Shown here: one piece after another, positions 1-7,304 of the stretch | Layout of the letters: every line of letters starts with the position of its first letter | Numbering within the stretch: the stretch's first letter is position 1 | Origin: Methanothrix sp. | Lineage (GTDB): Archaea > Halobacteriota > Methanosarcinia > Methanotrichales > Methanotrichaceae | DNA length: 10,014 nucleotides | NCBI GenBank assembly: GCA_028679775.1 | Contig: JAJRAX010000253.1 | Span: 1-10,014 of the forward strand | Direction: 5' to 3' | The notes under the pieces: model-generated | Database searches by the model: none | What the model was told of the DNA's origin: nothing | Seen by the model: the letters and a program-made list of their open reading frames with translations, nothing else | Translations under genes and position numbers: made by a program

Positions 1-2
1 AA

Positions 3-122
3 GATCTCCTGGAGGCCGGAGAAAATCGGGAAATGATGCAACACGAAATTTGCCCAAATCTAGTTTCTGACAATCCGGCAATTCCTCTAACAGATACGAT
101 CCTCGACCGAAAAGAAACTTAG
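3..122 (+). CDS. 3' end of an unidentified upstream gene (partial)
   Basis: An open frame enters from the left edge and runs 39 codons to a TAG at 120-122; the other two forward frames close at about base 36 and base 70. The visible tail is polar and acidic (begins DLLEAGENREMM, ends TILDRKET) with no membrane segment. I do not recognise the family. Because the next genes are ABC-importer subunits, a missing ATPase could lie upstream, but this tail shows no clear ABC ATPase signature. A stem-loop begins 14 bases after the stop, consistent with a transcript ending here. It could also be a chance open frame, since only 120 bases are visible. Confidence 0.4.
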   Translation, partial: DLLEAGENREMMQHEICPNLVSDNPAIPLTDTILDRKET

Positions 123-135
123 AGACCGAAAACAT

Positions 136-163
136 GGCAAGATCCACTAAGACCGATCTTGCC
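136..163 (+). terminator. stem-loop, possible terminator of the upstream gene
   Basis: GGCAAGATC (136-144) and GATCTTGCC (155-163) are perfect 9-bp inverted arms around a 10-nt loop. The downstream stretch TCCTCATTCATTTT is pyrimidine-rich but has only a T4 run, so it is not a textbook terminator. Its place between the TAG at 122 and the AT-rich promoter region of the next gene supports a transcript-end role. A regulatory or mRNA-stabilising hairpin is the alternative. Confidence 0.45.
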
Positions 164-189
164 TCCTCATTCATTTTACCACAATGATA

Positions 190-214
190 TTGAATAATAT
201 TTATTGTTACAATA
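190..214 (+). promoter_or_regulatory. AT-rich promoter region with a 13-nt dyad
   Basis: The region 181-245 is very AT-rich and holds a weak TATA-like stretch (AATATTTATT, about 196-205). At 202-214 lies a perfect dyad, TATTGT-T-ACAATA, with six-base arms around one central base. A further ACAAT stands at 181-185. A dyad touching the TATA region is where an archaeal repressor would block TBP or polymerase binding, so it is a candidate operator for the importer genes. AT-rich DNA makes short dyads fairly common, so this is tentative. Confidence 0.35.
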
Positions 215-281
215 GTAAAAAAGATTATTACCAAGAACTCTAATTATGATCGAAATAGGTATAACCTTGCGATCAGGAATT

Positions 282-287
282 AGGAGG
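282..287 (+). promoter_or_regulatory. Shine-Dalgarno that decides the start of the solute-binding protein
   Basis: AGGAGG at 282-287 is a full SD sequence. It lies nine bases before TTG at 297 and three before TTG at 291. It lies downstream of the in-frame ATG at 246, so that ATG would put the SD inside the gene and leave seventeen extra residues ahead of a normal signal peptide. The TTG at 297 is therefore the better start. Confidence 0.65.
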
Positions 288-296
288 ATCTTGAAT

Positions 297-1910
297 TTGA
301 ATCGATTTAGGAGGGAAACCCTGCTCGCTTGCGGCTTGGTGCTCTTGCTCTTTTTAATGGGCACAATGGCTGCGAGCGCTACAGAGAATGGAAATGTCTT
401 GCGGCTGGGATTGCAGAGCGACAAGTTCACACAGATGAATGCCTTCGTTCTACCCTGGGGAAACGGCGCTGTATTCGGAATGACCCATATTCCTCTTGCC
501 ACGTTTAAGCCGGATTTGGACACAGCTCCTTGTTTGGCGGAAAAATGGGAGGTTTCTTCGGACGGAAAATCTATTACCTTCCATTTGGTTAAAAACGCGA
601 CCTGGCATGATGGAAAACCTGTGACCGCAGAAGATGTTGCATTCTCATTTGAGTACTGGAAGAAGATCGATAAATCGGATGCCAGGGGAAATTGGTACGG
701 CAGCTACCTTGACCACGCCAAAGTGATCGATAACAACTCCGTGGAGCTGGTTTTCAATGAATCTGTGGCTGCTGTGACCCTGGCATCTCAGATTCCCATT
801 ACCTACGTGATTCCCCAGCATGTTTGGAAGGGCGTGGAAAAGCCCAAGGAGTACAATGGGGCTGATGCATTGATTGGGTGCGGTCCATTCATCTTTGAGA
901 AATTCGACAATGATGCTCAGATCGCCTACCTCAAAGCTAATCCCAATTACTTCGCAGGCAAGCCTGCCGTGGATGCAATCGAATGGCATTATTACAGATC
1001 ATTGGATACTCTTCTCCTGGCACTGGAGAAAGGTGAGATCGACGCCAAAGCGGACTACTATCAGCCGGTATCGGGGATCTATGCCGCCGATCTGGTGAAA
1101 GCGGATAATGTTGATCTCATCATTGTACCCGATATCGGCGTTCCCCTTCATCTTGTCTTTGGATTCAAGCAATACCCGACGAATACGACCAGCTTCCGGC
1201 AAGCGGTATCCTATGCCATCGACTATCAAGCTCTGTTGGAGATGATAGCCGCAGGTTATGGCGAAATTCCGGGAAAAGGATACAATTCACCGGCATTGCC
1301 CGGGTTTGATACCGATCTCCCCAAACTGGAATACAACACTACAAAAGCCAAAGATCTCTTGAACAGCTCGGGTTTCATAGATAAAGACGGCGACGGCCTG
1401 CGCGAGTCTCCAGACGGAAGCAAGCTGAGGATACCCATCACACCGGATACCAAGCCCCAGTACGTGAGGGCGGCGGAGGTAATATCCCAGAATCTCCGGA
1501 AGATCGGCCTGGATGTTTATGTCGAGTCTCTGAGCAGCGATGCATTGAAGAAGAAGCTCTGGACGGACAGAGACTACTGCATGGCGGTCAGATACTCCAC
1601 GCCATATGCCAACTTAGCCGGGGACACGGCTGCTGAGTATTATGTGGACCTGCCTGGAATGTTCGGCACCTGCAAAGATGCAAAGATAACCGGGATCGTA
1701 AATGAAGCAATTCGATCCAAGGATATCGACGCATTAAGCAAGAGCCGCCGGGCGATCCAGGAGTACGTGGCGGAAGAACAGCCAATCATAGCTCTAATCT
1801 GGGGAGATGCCATCTATCCCGTGCGAACGGACAGGTGGGTTGGCTGGACTCCAATGAACGGCTACGGGCCGGTAAACTACTGGTCCTGGTTCAGCCTGAA
1901 GCCGAAATAG
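297..1910 (+). CDS. ABC importer solute-binding protein, DppA/OppA/NikA type
   Basis: A secreted receptor of the SBP_bac_5 family (peptide/nickel binding) that would capture a solute outside the cell and hand it to the two permeases downstream. Starting at TTG 297 it has 537 residues, normal for the family. It begins MNRFRRETLL, then a hydrophobic core (about 9-26) and a probable signal-peptidase site after ASA near residue 28. Family signatures are the early LAEKWEVSSDG / TFHLVKNATWHDGKPVTAEDV block (about 80-113), CGPF (195-198), RQAVSYAIDY (301-310), and a DKDGDGLRE loop (362-370), common in these proteins. It ends with aromatic-rich YWSWF. The ATG at 246 would add 17 residues before the signal peptide and is less likely. 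The substrate cannot be assigned: peptide, nickel chelate, sugar or other solutes all occur in this family. A 118-base gap separates it from the permease. Confidence 0.9.
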   Translation: MNRFRRETLLACGLVLLLFLMGTMAASATENGNVLRLGLQSDKFTQMNAFVLPWGNGAVFGMTHIPLATFKPDLDTAPCLAEKWEVSSDGKSITFHLVKNATWHDGKPVTAEDVAFSFEYWKKIDKSDARGNWYGSYLDHAKVIDNNSVELVFNESVAAVTLASQIPITYVIPQHVWKGVEKPKEYNGADALIGCGPFIFEKFDNDAQIAYLKANPNYFAGKPAVDAIEWHYYRSLDTLLLALEKGEIDAKADYYQPVSGIYAADLVKADNVDLIIVPDIGVPLHLVFGFKQYPTNTTSFRQAVSYAIDYQALLEMIAAGYGEIPGKGYNSPALPGFDTDLPKLEYNTTKAKDLLNSSGFIDKDGDGLRESPDGSKLRIPITPDTKPQYVRAAEVISQNLRKIGLDVYVESLSSDALKKKLWTDRDYCMAVRYSTPYANLAGDTAAEYYVDLPGMFGTCKDAKITGIVNEAIRSKDIDALSKSRRAIQEYVAEEQPIIALIWGDAIYPVRTDRWVGWTPMNGYGPVNYWSWFSLKPK

Positions 1911-1933
1911 AACCGAAACAATTTTAATCTCTA

Positions 1934-1939
1934 TTTTTT
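1934..1939 (+). terminator. T6 tract between receptor and permease genes, possible partial terminator
   Basis: An uninterrupted T6 lies in an AT-rich spacer 24 bases after the receptor gene stop. Archaeal RNA polymerase can terminate at T-rich tracts without a hairpin. Partial termination here would give more receptor than permease mRNA, the ratio such importers usually need. No strong TATA box is visible in the rest of the 118-base spacer, so the permeases probably depend on read-through. Evidence is only positional. Confidence 0.25.
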
Positions 1940-2028
1940 CTATCATCGCTACTTTGTGAGAAAATCTTTTGAATTAGTAATAACATCATAAGCACTCATG
2001 CCTGCAAGAGAAGGACGGAACTAAAAAG

Positions 2029-3012
2029 ATGACCGAACGCACAGGCTACCTGGCACGCCAGGCTCTTCGATATGCCATATCTCTATTCATCATCGTAACT
2101 CTGATCTTCCTCATTCCCAGGATGATGCCCGGAGATCCCTTCATCAGCTTGCTTGGTGAGGAGGTCTACTATCGCTCGCCGGATCTGGTGGAGCAGCTCA
2201 AAACCCAATACGGCCTGGACCAACCTCTTAGTGAGCAGTACCTCTCATACCTGCATAATCTGATGCAGGGCAACCTTGGCTACTCCTTCCACTACTCACA
2301 GCCAGTTTGGGACGTGATCTCCTACAAGATGAAGTGGACTATTGTGCTGCTGATTCCATCTGTGATCCTGGGCGCAATCCTTGGCATCGTAATGGGATCT
2401 CTGGCAGGCTGGCAGCGCGGCTCAGGGATGGACGCTTGGATCACATCTTTATTCCTCTTCATCTACTCCATGCCCCACTATTGGCTGGCCATGCTCTTTG
2501 TGCTCATCTTCGCCTTCTACCTGGGGCTTTTTCCATTAAGCGGCATTACTGCAGGCGGCCTGGAGGGCGTGCAGAAGCTGCGAGATGTTCTCTGGCACAT
2601 GGCACTGCCTGTTTTTGTGCTAACGCTGTTTGGCGCAACCTACAACTTCTTCATCATGAGAAGCTCAGTGGTACAGGTATCCGGAGAGGGTTTCGTGCTC
2701 ACGGCGCGGGCCAAGGGCCTTGCGGAGAGAGAGATTTTATTTCGACATGTGCTGCGCAATGCACTGCTGCCGCTGGTCACGGTGATTGCTCTTGACTTCG
2801 GCTTCATGGTCTCGGGGGCCCTGCTGGTGGAGATAGTCTTCTCCTGGGGCGGAATGGGAACTCTGGTTTACGATGCGGTGCTGGCCCGTGACTATCCGCT
2901 GCTGCACGGCAGCTTCCTTGTGATCGCATGCTGCGTGCTGGCGGCGAACTTCCTGGCCGATGTGCTGTATGCTGTGCTTGATCCGAGGATACGGGGAGGC
3001 AATGCGGCATGA
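2029..3012 (+). CDS. ABC importer permease, DppB/OppB/NikB type
   Basis: A membrane permease subunit of the peptide/nickel importer class that pairs with the DppC-type protein encoded next. It has 327 residues, normal for DppB homologues. It opens with a membrane helix (about 14-31) followed by the conserved MMPGDPF (32-38). The long external segment contains LVEQLKTQYGLDQPL (53-67) and GNLGYSF (81-87). Further helices lie at about 104-126, 137-170, 187-210, 248-270 and 293-315. The cytoplasmic EAA loop that docks the ATPase is intact (about 225-248, ARAKGLAEREILFRHVLRNALLP with its central glycine), and the family C-terminal DPRIR is at 318-322. AAGGACGG at 2011-2018 lies upstream of the ATG as a usable SD. 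It overlaps the next gene by four bases (ATGA). Confidence 0.93.
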   Translation: MTERTGYLARQALRYAISLFIIVTLIFLIPRMMPGDPFISLLGEEVYYRSPDLVEQLKTQYGLDQPLSEQYLSYLHNLMQGNLGYSFHYSQPVWDVISYKMKWTIVLLIPSVILGAILGIVMGSLAGWQRGSGMDAWITSLFLFIYSMPHYWLAMLFVLIFAFYLGLFPLSGITAGGLEGVQKLRDVLWHMALPVFVLTLFGATYNFFIMRSSVVQVSGEGFVLTARAKGLAEREILFRHVLRNALLPLVTVIALDFGFMVSGALLVEIVFSWGGMGTLVYDAVLARDYPLLHGSFLVIACCVLAANFLADVLYAVLDPRIRGGNAA

Positions 3013-3884
3013 GCGAGTTTGATGACCGGTTTAGGGCAAACTTCGAGCTGGCCAGGCGTAGTGCAAGAAAGGCTAGCTGGCCGGTGCTCATCGGCCTGAC
3101 TCTTCTCTCGCTCTTCTTCTTACTCGCGGTATTCGCGCCCTTCATCGCTCCTTTCGACCCTTGGGAACCTGGCCGCCCTTTCCTGCTTCCGAGTGCTGAG
3201 CATCCTTTGGGCACCAATGACATCGGGCAGGACATTTTAAGCGAACTCGTGTATGGCACGCGCATTTCACTCTTCGTGGGCTTTTTCGCCGCCTTCGTCT
3301 CCGTGGCCATCGGGACTCTGGTGGGTCTCTTCTCCGGCTACCTGCGTGGTGCAGCCGACGAAGTGCTTATGGGCCTGACCGACATCATCCTCATCATACC
3401 GGCTCTGCCGCTCATGATCATCCTTGCCGCACACACCAGCCCCAATATCTGGAACATCATAATCGTAATCGGAGCCCTCTGGTGGACCTCCACAGCGCGC
3501 GTTGTCCGCTCTCGTGTGCTGCAACTGCGCGAAATGCCCTTTGTGGAAGCGGCCAGGGGCTTGGGTGCAGGCGATGCTTACATCGTCTTTCGGCACATTC
3601 TGCCCAACACCCTGCAGGTAATATCAGCCAAGTTCATCCTGGCCGTAGCGGGCGCTATGCTCACCGAGGCCTCTTTGAGCTTTCTCGGCCTGGGCGATCC
3701 ACTGCAGAAGAGCTGGGGAATGATGCTCAACTATGCCTTCTCCCGAGGTGGGTTCATCAACGGATACTGGTGGTGGTACATGCCACCCGGAATATGCATT
3801 TCCTTGGCGGTGTTGAGCTTTGTTTTGATGGGCTTTGGGCTGGAAGAGCAGGATCGAAGAGAGCTGGAAACCAGCAAGCTTTAG
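3009..3884 (+). CDS. ABC importer permease, DppC/OppC/NikC type
   Basis: The second permease subunit of the peptide/nickel-type importer, 291 residues. The ATG lies inside the preceding stop (ATGA) and GGGGAGG at 2993-2999 is a strong SD, so the two permeases are probably translationally coupled. The N-terminal cytoplasmic segment is followed by a helix (about 24-46), the signature HPLGTNDIGQD (65-75), helices at about 86-110, 118-141 and 146-162, and the EAA loop (about 179-203, EAARGLGAGDAYIVFRHILPN). EASLSFLGLGDP (220-231) and SWGMML (235-240) are also typical. The C-terminus, LMGFGLEEQDRRELE, is a divergent form of the LGD/LDPR ending usual in DppC proteins. A complete SD follows the stop, yet no ATPase gene is present, which is unusual for this operon type. 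Confidence 0.93.
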   Translation: MSEFDDRFRANFELARRSARKASWPVLIGLTLLSLFFLLAVFAPFIAPFDPWEPGRPFLLPSAEHPLGTNDIGQDILSELVYGTRISLFVGFFAAFVSVAIGTLVGLFSGYLRGAADEVLMGLTDIILIIPALPLMIILAAHTSPNIWNIIIVIGALWWTSTARVVRSRVLQLREMPFVEAARGLGAGDAYIVFRHILPNTLQVISAKFILAVAGAMLTEASLSFLGLGDPLQKSWGMMLNYAFSRGGFINGYWWWYMPPGICISLAVLSFVLMGFGLEEQDRRELETSKL

Positions 3885-3888
3885 GAGG
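3883..3888 (+). promoter_or_regulatory. orphan Shine-Dalgarno after the DppC-type gene
   Basis: AGGAGG overlaps the permease TAG. No ATG or GTG lies at a normal distance downstream. A TTG at 3892 is only three bases away and opens just 20 codons before a TGA. In related operons the ATPase genes dppD and dppF start at this place. The motif may be the remnant of a coupled start of a lost gene, or chance. Confidence 0.35.
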
Positions 3889-4013
3889 ATTTTGCATTCG
3901 CCCGAAGAGCTCAACCAGCTACTCCCTGTGGTATTTTCGCATTGGTACAGTTGATTGATGTTGGTTTCACCAGGCAACCACCACAAGATTCAACAGAACC
4001 CCCTGTGCCAGAC

Positions 4014-4053
4014 AAATATAAAGATAGGCAACGCAGGTCGAAATCTTTATACA
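4014..4053 (+). promoter_or_regulatory. BRE/TATA promoter of the receptor-cupin-permease operon
   Basis: CGAAA (4039-4043, BRE-like) followed by TTTATACA (4046-4053) makes a good archaeal promoter, predicting a transcript start near 4072-4078 and a leader of about 30 bases before the ATG at 4104. A second TATA-like AAATATAAAG lies at 4014-4023 and may be an alternative or decoy. The 219-base spacer holding it has no other supported gene. Confidence 0.6.
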
Positions 4054-4103
4054 TTCTAATAAGATATTGACATGATTTAAGAATAATCTCTGTTGGTGTA
4101 AGA

Positions 4104-5180
4104 ATGAACTATTTATCAAAAGTGAAAGATTTAATGGCTATCACGATCATGTTAGGACTGCTAATGGTAGCAGTCAGTACATGTGCACTGGCCTCAGACA
4201 CGAACAGCGCATCAAAAAATATTACCATAGTAGACTCTGCAAACAGGACGATTGAAGTTCCTTATCCTGTCGAGCGAGTCGTCGTCTTATGGAGCAACAC
4301 TGCTAAAGAAATGCGTGCCATCGGAGCCGTAGATCGGATTGTGGGCATGGATCAGTCCACCAAGGATGAAGTTGATAAAGGCACTCTCCCGGAACTTGCC
4401 AAGGTTCCGGTGGTTGGCACACAAGAGGAGCCCAATTATGAGAAGATCGCTGAACTGAAGCCAGATGTGGTCATCTGTCTCTCCGCAGGCTATCCACCCG
4501 AACCAGACGCGATCCAGGCCAAGCTGCAACCCTTTGGCATAAAGGTTGTGGGCCTGGACTTCTACAGAACAGAAGTCTGGTTTAATGAGATAGAGAAGCT
4601 GGGCAAGATGCTTGATAAGGAGAAAGAGGCCTCCGAATACGCCGACTTCTTCCATAGCTACTACGATCAAATCAATGGCGTGCTTGCCACTATTCCAGAT
4701 GCAGAAAAGAAGAGCGTTTACTTCGAGGGAGCCAAGAAATATCAGACCTACGGAGGAGCAGGCTACGGCAGCGGTATCCCCAATATGATCCGTGCATCTG
4801 GCGGCAAAGACCTCTACCCGGAGAGGGAAGAGCTGGCCTTTGAAGTGAACCCGGAGGATGTGGCCAAGAGGAACCCTGATGTGATCTTCAAGGGTACATC
4901 TTTGGGCTGGAAGGCGGAGAATGACACCGAGTTTAAGAGCCTCCGAGACGAGATCCTGAACCGGACTGAGCTTGCATCTACCAATGCGGTCAAGAACGGC
5001 CAGGTGTATGTGATCAGCTTCGACGTAGTTGGAGGAGCGAGCAAGAAGTTCGGGCCTGTGTTCCTGGCCAAGGCGCTCTATCCCGAGAAGTTTCCAACCC
5101 TTGACCCACTGGCGTTTTACCGGGAGTATCTGGAGACGTTCCAGGGATTAAAATATAAAGGGATTTACTTTTATCCCTAA
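4104..5180 (+). CDS. chelate-type ABC solute-binding protein 1 (BtuF/FhuD/FecB family)
   Basis: A secreted receptor of the periplasmic-binding family used for ferric siderophores, cobalamin, haem and other metal chelates, 358 residues. The N-terminus MNYLSKVKDL plus a hydrophobic stretch (about 11-30) is a signal peptide, with possible cleavage after ALA. GGTG at 4095-4098 is the SD. The first lobe starts with ITIVDSANRTIEVPYPVERVVVL (40-62) and includes the expected ligand loop WSNTAKEM (63-70), IVGMD (79-83), KPDVVICLSAG (119-129) and VVGLDFYR (148-155). The second lobe contains VYFEGAKKYQTYGGAG (205-220), NPEDVAKRNPDVIF (249-262) and NGQVYVISFDVVGG (298-311). The next gene is a tandem paralogue of the same length. 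It should work with the FecCD-type permease at 7288-8376. The true ligand is unknown. Confidence 0.9.
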   Translation: MNYLSKVKDLMAITIMLGLLMVAVSTCALASDTNSASKNITIVDSANRTIEVPYPVERVVVLWSNTAKEMRAIGAVDRIVGMDQSTKDEVDKGTLPELAKVPVVGTQEEPNYEKIAELKPDVVICLSAGYPPEPDAIQAKLQPFGIKVVGLDFYRTEVWFNEIEKLGKMLDKEKEASEYADFFHSYYDQINGVLATIPDAEKKSVYFEGAKKYQTYGGAGYGSGIPNMIRASGGKDLYPEREELAFEVNPEDVAKRNPDVIFKGTSLGWKAENDTEFKSLRDEILNRTELASTNAVKNGQVYVISFDVVGGASKKFGPVFLAKALYPEKFPTLDPLAFYREYLETFQGLKYKGIYFYP

Positions 5181-5220
5181 GTTTCTTTTTGCGGCAAAAT
5201 AAAAGGAGATAAAGATCAAA

Positions 5221-6297
5221 ATGTTAACAACCAGCATAAGTCGGTATCTTGTGGCATCAGTCTTGCTCTCGCTTATTGCATGCTCAGTTGCAGCTTCAGC
5301 AGTTGATGGCAACTCCTCGTCGATATCTACTATTACCATCACAGACTCCGCCAATAGGTCAGTAGAGATACCTTATCCGGTTAAATCCATGGTTATTCTC
5401 AATTATTGTGCGCCGATGGAAGTTTGTGGCCTTGGTGCAGCCGAGAGCGTCATCGGAATCGATATGGATACAGAAAAAAAAGTAGAAAAAGGTCTGCTTC
5501 AGGAGCTTAAGAGTTGCCCGATAATTGGAAGCTGGGATAGTCCCAATTACGAGAAAATCGCTGCTTTGAAGCCGGATGTAGTCATTTCGTTCTCCGCCGG
5601 ATGGCCGCCCGAGCCCAATGAGATTCAAGAGAAACTATCTCCATTCGACATTAAAGTCGTCGGACTTGACTTCTACCGCATGGACGTCTGGTCGTCTGAG
5701 ATCCAAACGCTGGGAACGATGCTGGGAAGAGAAGCCGAAGCCGAGGCGTACATCAAGCACTTCCAAGAAAATCTCGATTTAATAGCCAATCGTACGTCTT
5801 CCTTCTCACAGAATGAGAAAAAGAAGGTCTACTTCGAGGGTGTGAAGGATTACTTTACATATGGCGGAGCCGGATTTGGCTGCGGCGTTCCCGGAATGAT
5901 CAAAGCTGCCGGAGGAGCGGACCTTTATCCAGAGCGGGATGAGCAGTATTTCGAAGTCAATCCCGAAGACGTGGCCAAGAGAAATCCGGATATCATCTTT
6001 AAACTCCTAAAAGTTGGATGGGGAGCTACAAACGATACCGAGTTCAAAACTCTCCGTGAGCAGATCTTGAAGCGACCGGAGCTGGCCAAGACCAATGCTG
6101 TGAAGAATGGACAGGTTTACATCATCAGCTACGATCTTGTGGGTGATGAGGGCAAGAAGTTCGGCGTCAATTTCCTTGCCAAGGCGCTCTATCCGGAATT
6201 GTTCAAGGATCAAGATCCTCTTTCATTCTATCGGGATTACTTCCAGAAGTACCAAGGATCAAATTTGAGTGGGTTTTTCTTCTATCCCACTCTTTAA
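5221..6297 (+). CDS. chelate-type ABC solute-binding protein 2, tandem paralogue
   Basis: Also 358 residues and roughly 55-60% identical to its neighbour by eye, so the pair looks like a tandem duplication. AGGAG (5204-5208) precedes the ATG by 12 bases, slightly long. The signal peptide is MLTTSISRYLVASVLLSLIAC; LIAC at 18-21 fits a lipobox, so lipid attachment at Cys21 is possible, with cleavage after ASA as the alternative. Conserved blocks are ITITDSANRSVEIPYPV (38-54), KPDVVISFSAG (117-127), VVGLDFYR (146-153), YGGAGFGCG (214-222) and NPEDVAKRNPDIIF (247-260). The predicted first-lobe ligand loop is quite different: NYCAPMEVCG (61-70) with Cys63, Met66 and Cys69 replaces WSNTAKEMRA, and Cys221 replaces a serine. 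This suggests a different ligand or direct sulfur contacts. The C-terminal lobe is the better conserved half, as expected if both dock to one permease. Confidence 0.9.
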   Translation: MLTTSISRYLVASVLLSLIACSVAASAVDGNSSSISTITITDSANRSVEIPYPVKSMVILNYCAPMEVCGLGAAESVIGIDMDTEKKVEKGLLQELKSCPIIGSWDSPNYEKIAALKPDVVISFSAGWPPEPNEIQEKLSPFDIKVVGLDFYRMDVWSSEIQTLGTMLGREAEAEAYIKHFQENLDLIANRTSSFSQNEKKKVYFEGVKDYFTYGGAGFGCGVPGMIKAAGGADLYPERDEQYFEVNPEDVAKRNPDIIFKLLKVGWGATNDTEFKTLREQILKRPELAKTNAVKNGQVYIISYDLVGDEGKKFGVNFLAKALYPELFKDQDPLSFYRDYFQKYQGSNLSGFFFYPTL

Positions 6298-6332
6298 TCC
6301 TATTTGATTTAATATATCATTAGGTGATAATT

Positions 6333-6716
6333 ATGAACACTCCCAGTATATTCGCTGATTGGAACACGTCCGAAGGAGTAGCCACTTCGGAAGGATTGAT
6401 CAAGCCGCTTATAGCCACATCTAACGTTTCATTATCTGCCTTAGAGATCTCCCCCGGCGAAGAGGTCGTTCCTCATAAGCATGATGGTCTTCCTTACTTT
6501 GAAGTCATCCTTTGTATTATGGAAGGGAATCTGGAGGTAATTGCCGGAAAAGAGAAGATCTCTGCAAATCCTGGCACATTTATCATGGCTCACCCGGATG
6601 AAATGGGGTGGTCTAATAAGAGTGATCGGATCGTCAGAGCATTGATAATCCATGCACCTCCGCCCGCCTGGAAATCTGCGGGAGAATTCCTTGACCGGAT
6701 AAAGAGTTGGAAGTGA
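6333..6716 (+). CDS. small single-domain cupin 1
   Basis: A 127-residue cytoplasmic beta-barrel protein of the cupin superfamily, with no signal peptide. AGGTGAT at 6322-6328 matches the archaeal anti-SD well and points to ATG 6333; the GTG at 6324 lies inside the SD and is rejected. Cupin motif 1 is clear: PGEEVVPHKH (41-50) with His48 and His50, then Glu57 after a six-residue gap and Gly65. Motif 2 is PGTFIMAHPDEMGWSN (80-95); the usual metal-binding histidine appears replaced by methionine or glycine, leaving His-His-Glu. It starts 35 bases after receptor 2 and a second cupin follows, so it belongs to the transport operon. Binding or sensing of the imported ligand is plausible, as is a small dioxygenase or isomerase activity, but no reaction can be assigned. 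Confidence 0.82.
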   Translation: MNTPSIFADWNTSEGVATSEGLIKPLIATSNVSLSALEISPGEEVVPHKHDGLPYFEVILCIMEGNLEVIAGKEKISANPGTFIMAHPDEMGWSNKSDRIVRALIIHAPPPAWKSAGEFLDRIKSWK

Positions 6717-6755
6717 GATATCTGTGTCCGAGGCGGGAAATGGGCGGGATATTTA

Positions 6756-7304
6756 ATGGAGAAGCATGATAATATTCCAAGGGTAGTCTCTTGGTCTGGA
6801 ATCCGTATTGTAAATGATGTCTTGGACGAGAGATCCAATCCATGTGTACAGACATTGGAAGGACGGATCGGTCCGCTGCTGAAGGGTGACGGCTCTCAGG
6901 CGCATTTTATCGAGATGCCGCCGGATCTCTACTGCGAGGAGCATTCTCACGCTACAGAAAGCCTGATCTTCACAGTCAAGGGAAGATGGGTGCTCTGTAG
7001 CTCCGGCAGAAGACATCTCATGCAGCCCGGATCGCTCTTCTGGTTTAAAGCTGGTACGCCTACTGGCTACGAAGTACCTTTCTTTGAGCCTGCCTTCATA
7101 TTGATCTTCAAGGGGGTCAAAGATGATTTGGACGACAAAGGATTTCTGGAATATTTGGAGACTCTTCAGCAGCGTCTGGAGAAGGCCCATGCGGATGGGA
7201 CGCCTTTCAAGATGAGTGAACTTTGTCAAGATCATCCGGCCAGAATCTTTGCCCGCTCTTTACAGGATTCAAATTCTCTGAGGCCAGATGAGTCCGATAT
7301 GTAA
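6756..7304 (+). CDS. cupin 2 with a C-terminal helical extension
   Basis: A 182-residue cytoplasmic protein with a cupin core at about 45-120 and a polar, probably helical tail (about 121-180). Motif 1 is PPDLYCEEHSHATESLIFTVKG (55-76), giving His63, His65, Glu68 and Gly76. Motif 2 is PGSLFWFKAGTPTGYE (91-106), where Thr103 stands at the usual histidine. As in cupin 1, three of the four canonical metal ligands remain. The ATG is preceded by GGGCGGGAT (6742-6750), a poor SD, so translation may depend partly on the upstream gene 39 bases away. Its last 17 bases overlap the permease gene. Motif-1 layout and the extension differ from cupin 1, so the two are not a recent duplication. Function is unknown. 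Confidence 0.82.
   Translation: MEKHDNIPRVVSWSGIRIVNDVLDERSNPCVQTLEGRIGPLLKGDGSQAHFIEMPPDLYCEEHSHATESLIFTVKGRWVLCSSGRRHLMQPGSLFWFKAGTPTGYEVPFFEPAFILIFKGVKDDLDDKGFLEYLETLQQRLEKAHADGTPFKMSELCQDHPARIFARSLQDSNSLRPDESDM

Noticed and set aside
2804..3310. 168-codon frame on the minus strand
   Set aside because: It is antisense to two clear permease genes and is rich in Ser, Arg and Pro as expected for a shadow frame.
3482..3958. 158-codon frame inside and beyond the DppC-type gene
   Set aside because: It overlaps a strongly supported permease in another frame and has low-complexity composition without recognisable motifs.
3987..4001. ATTCAACAGAACC resembling the right arm of the 88-bp element
   Set aside because: Only a partial match (about nine of twelve bases) with no partner arm nearby, so chance is the simplest explanation.
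3958..4059. 33-codon frame between the two transporter operons (ATG at 3958)
   Set aside because: No SD, no family features, and it runs through the TATA region of the next operon.
5181..5220. T5 run between the two receptor genes as a terminator
   Set aside because: The run is short, the gap is only 40 bases and contains the SD of the second receptor, so read-through is more likely.
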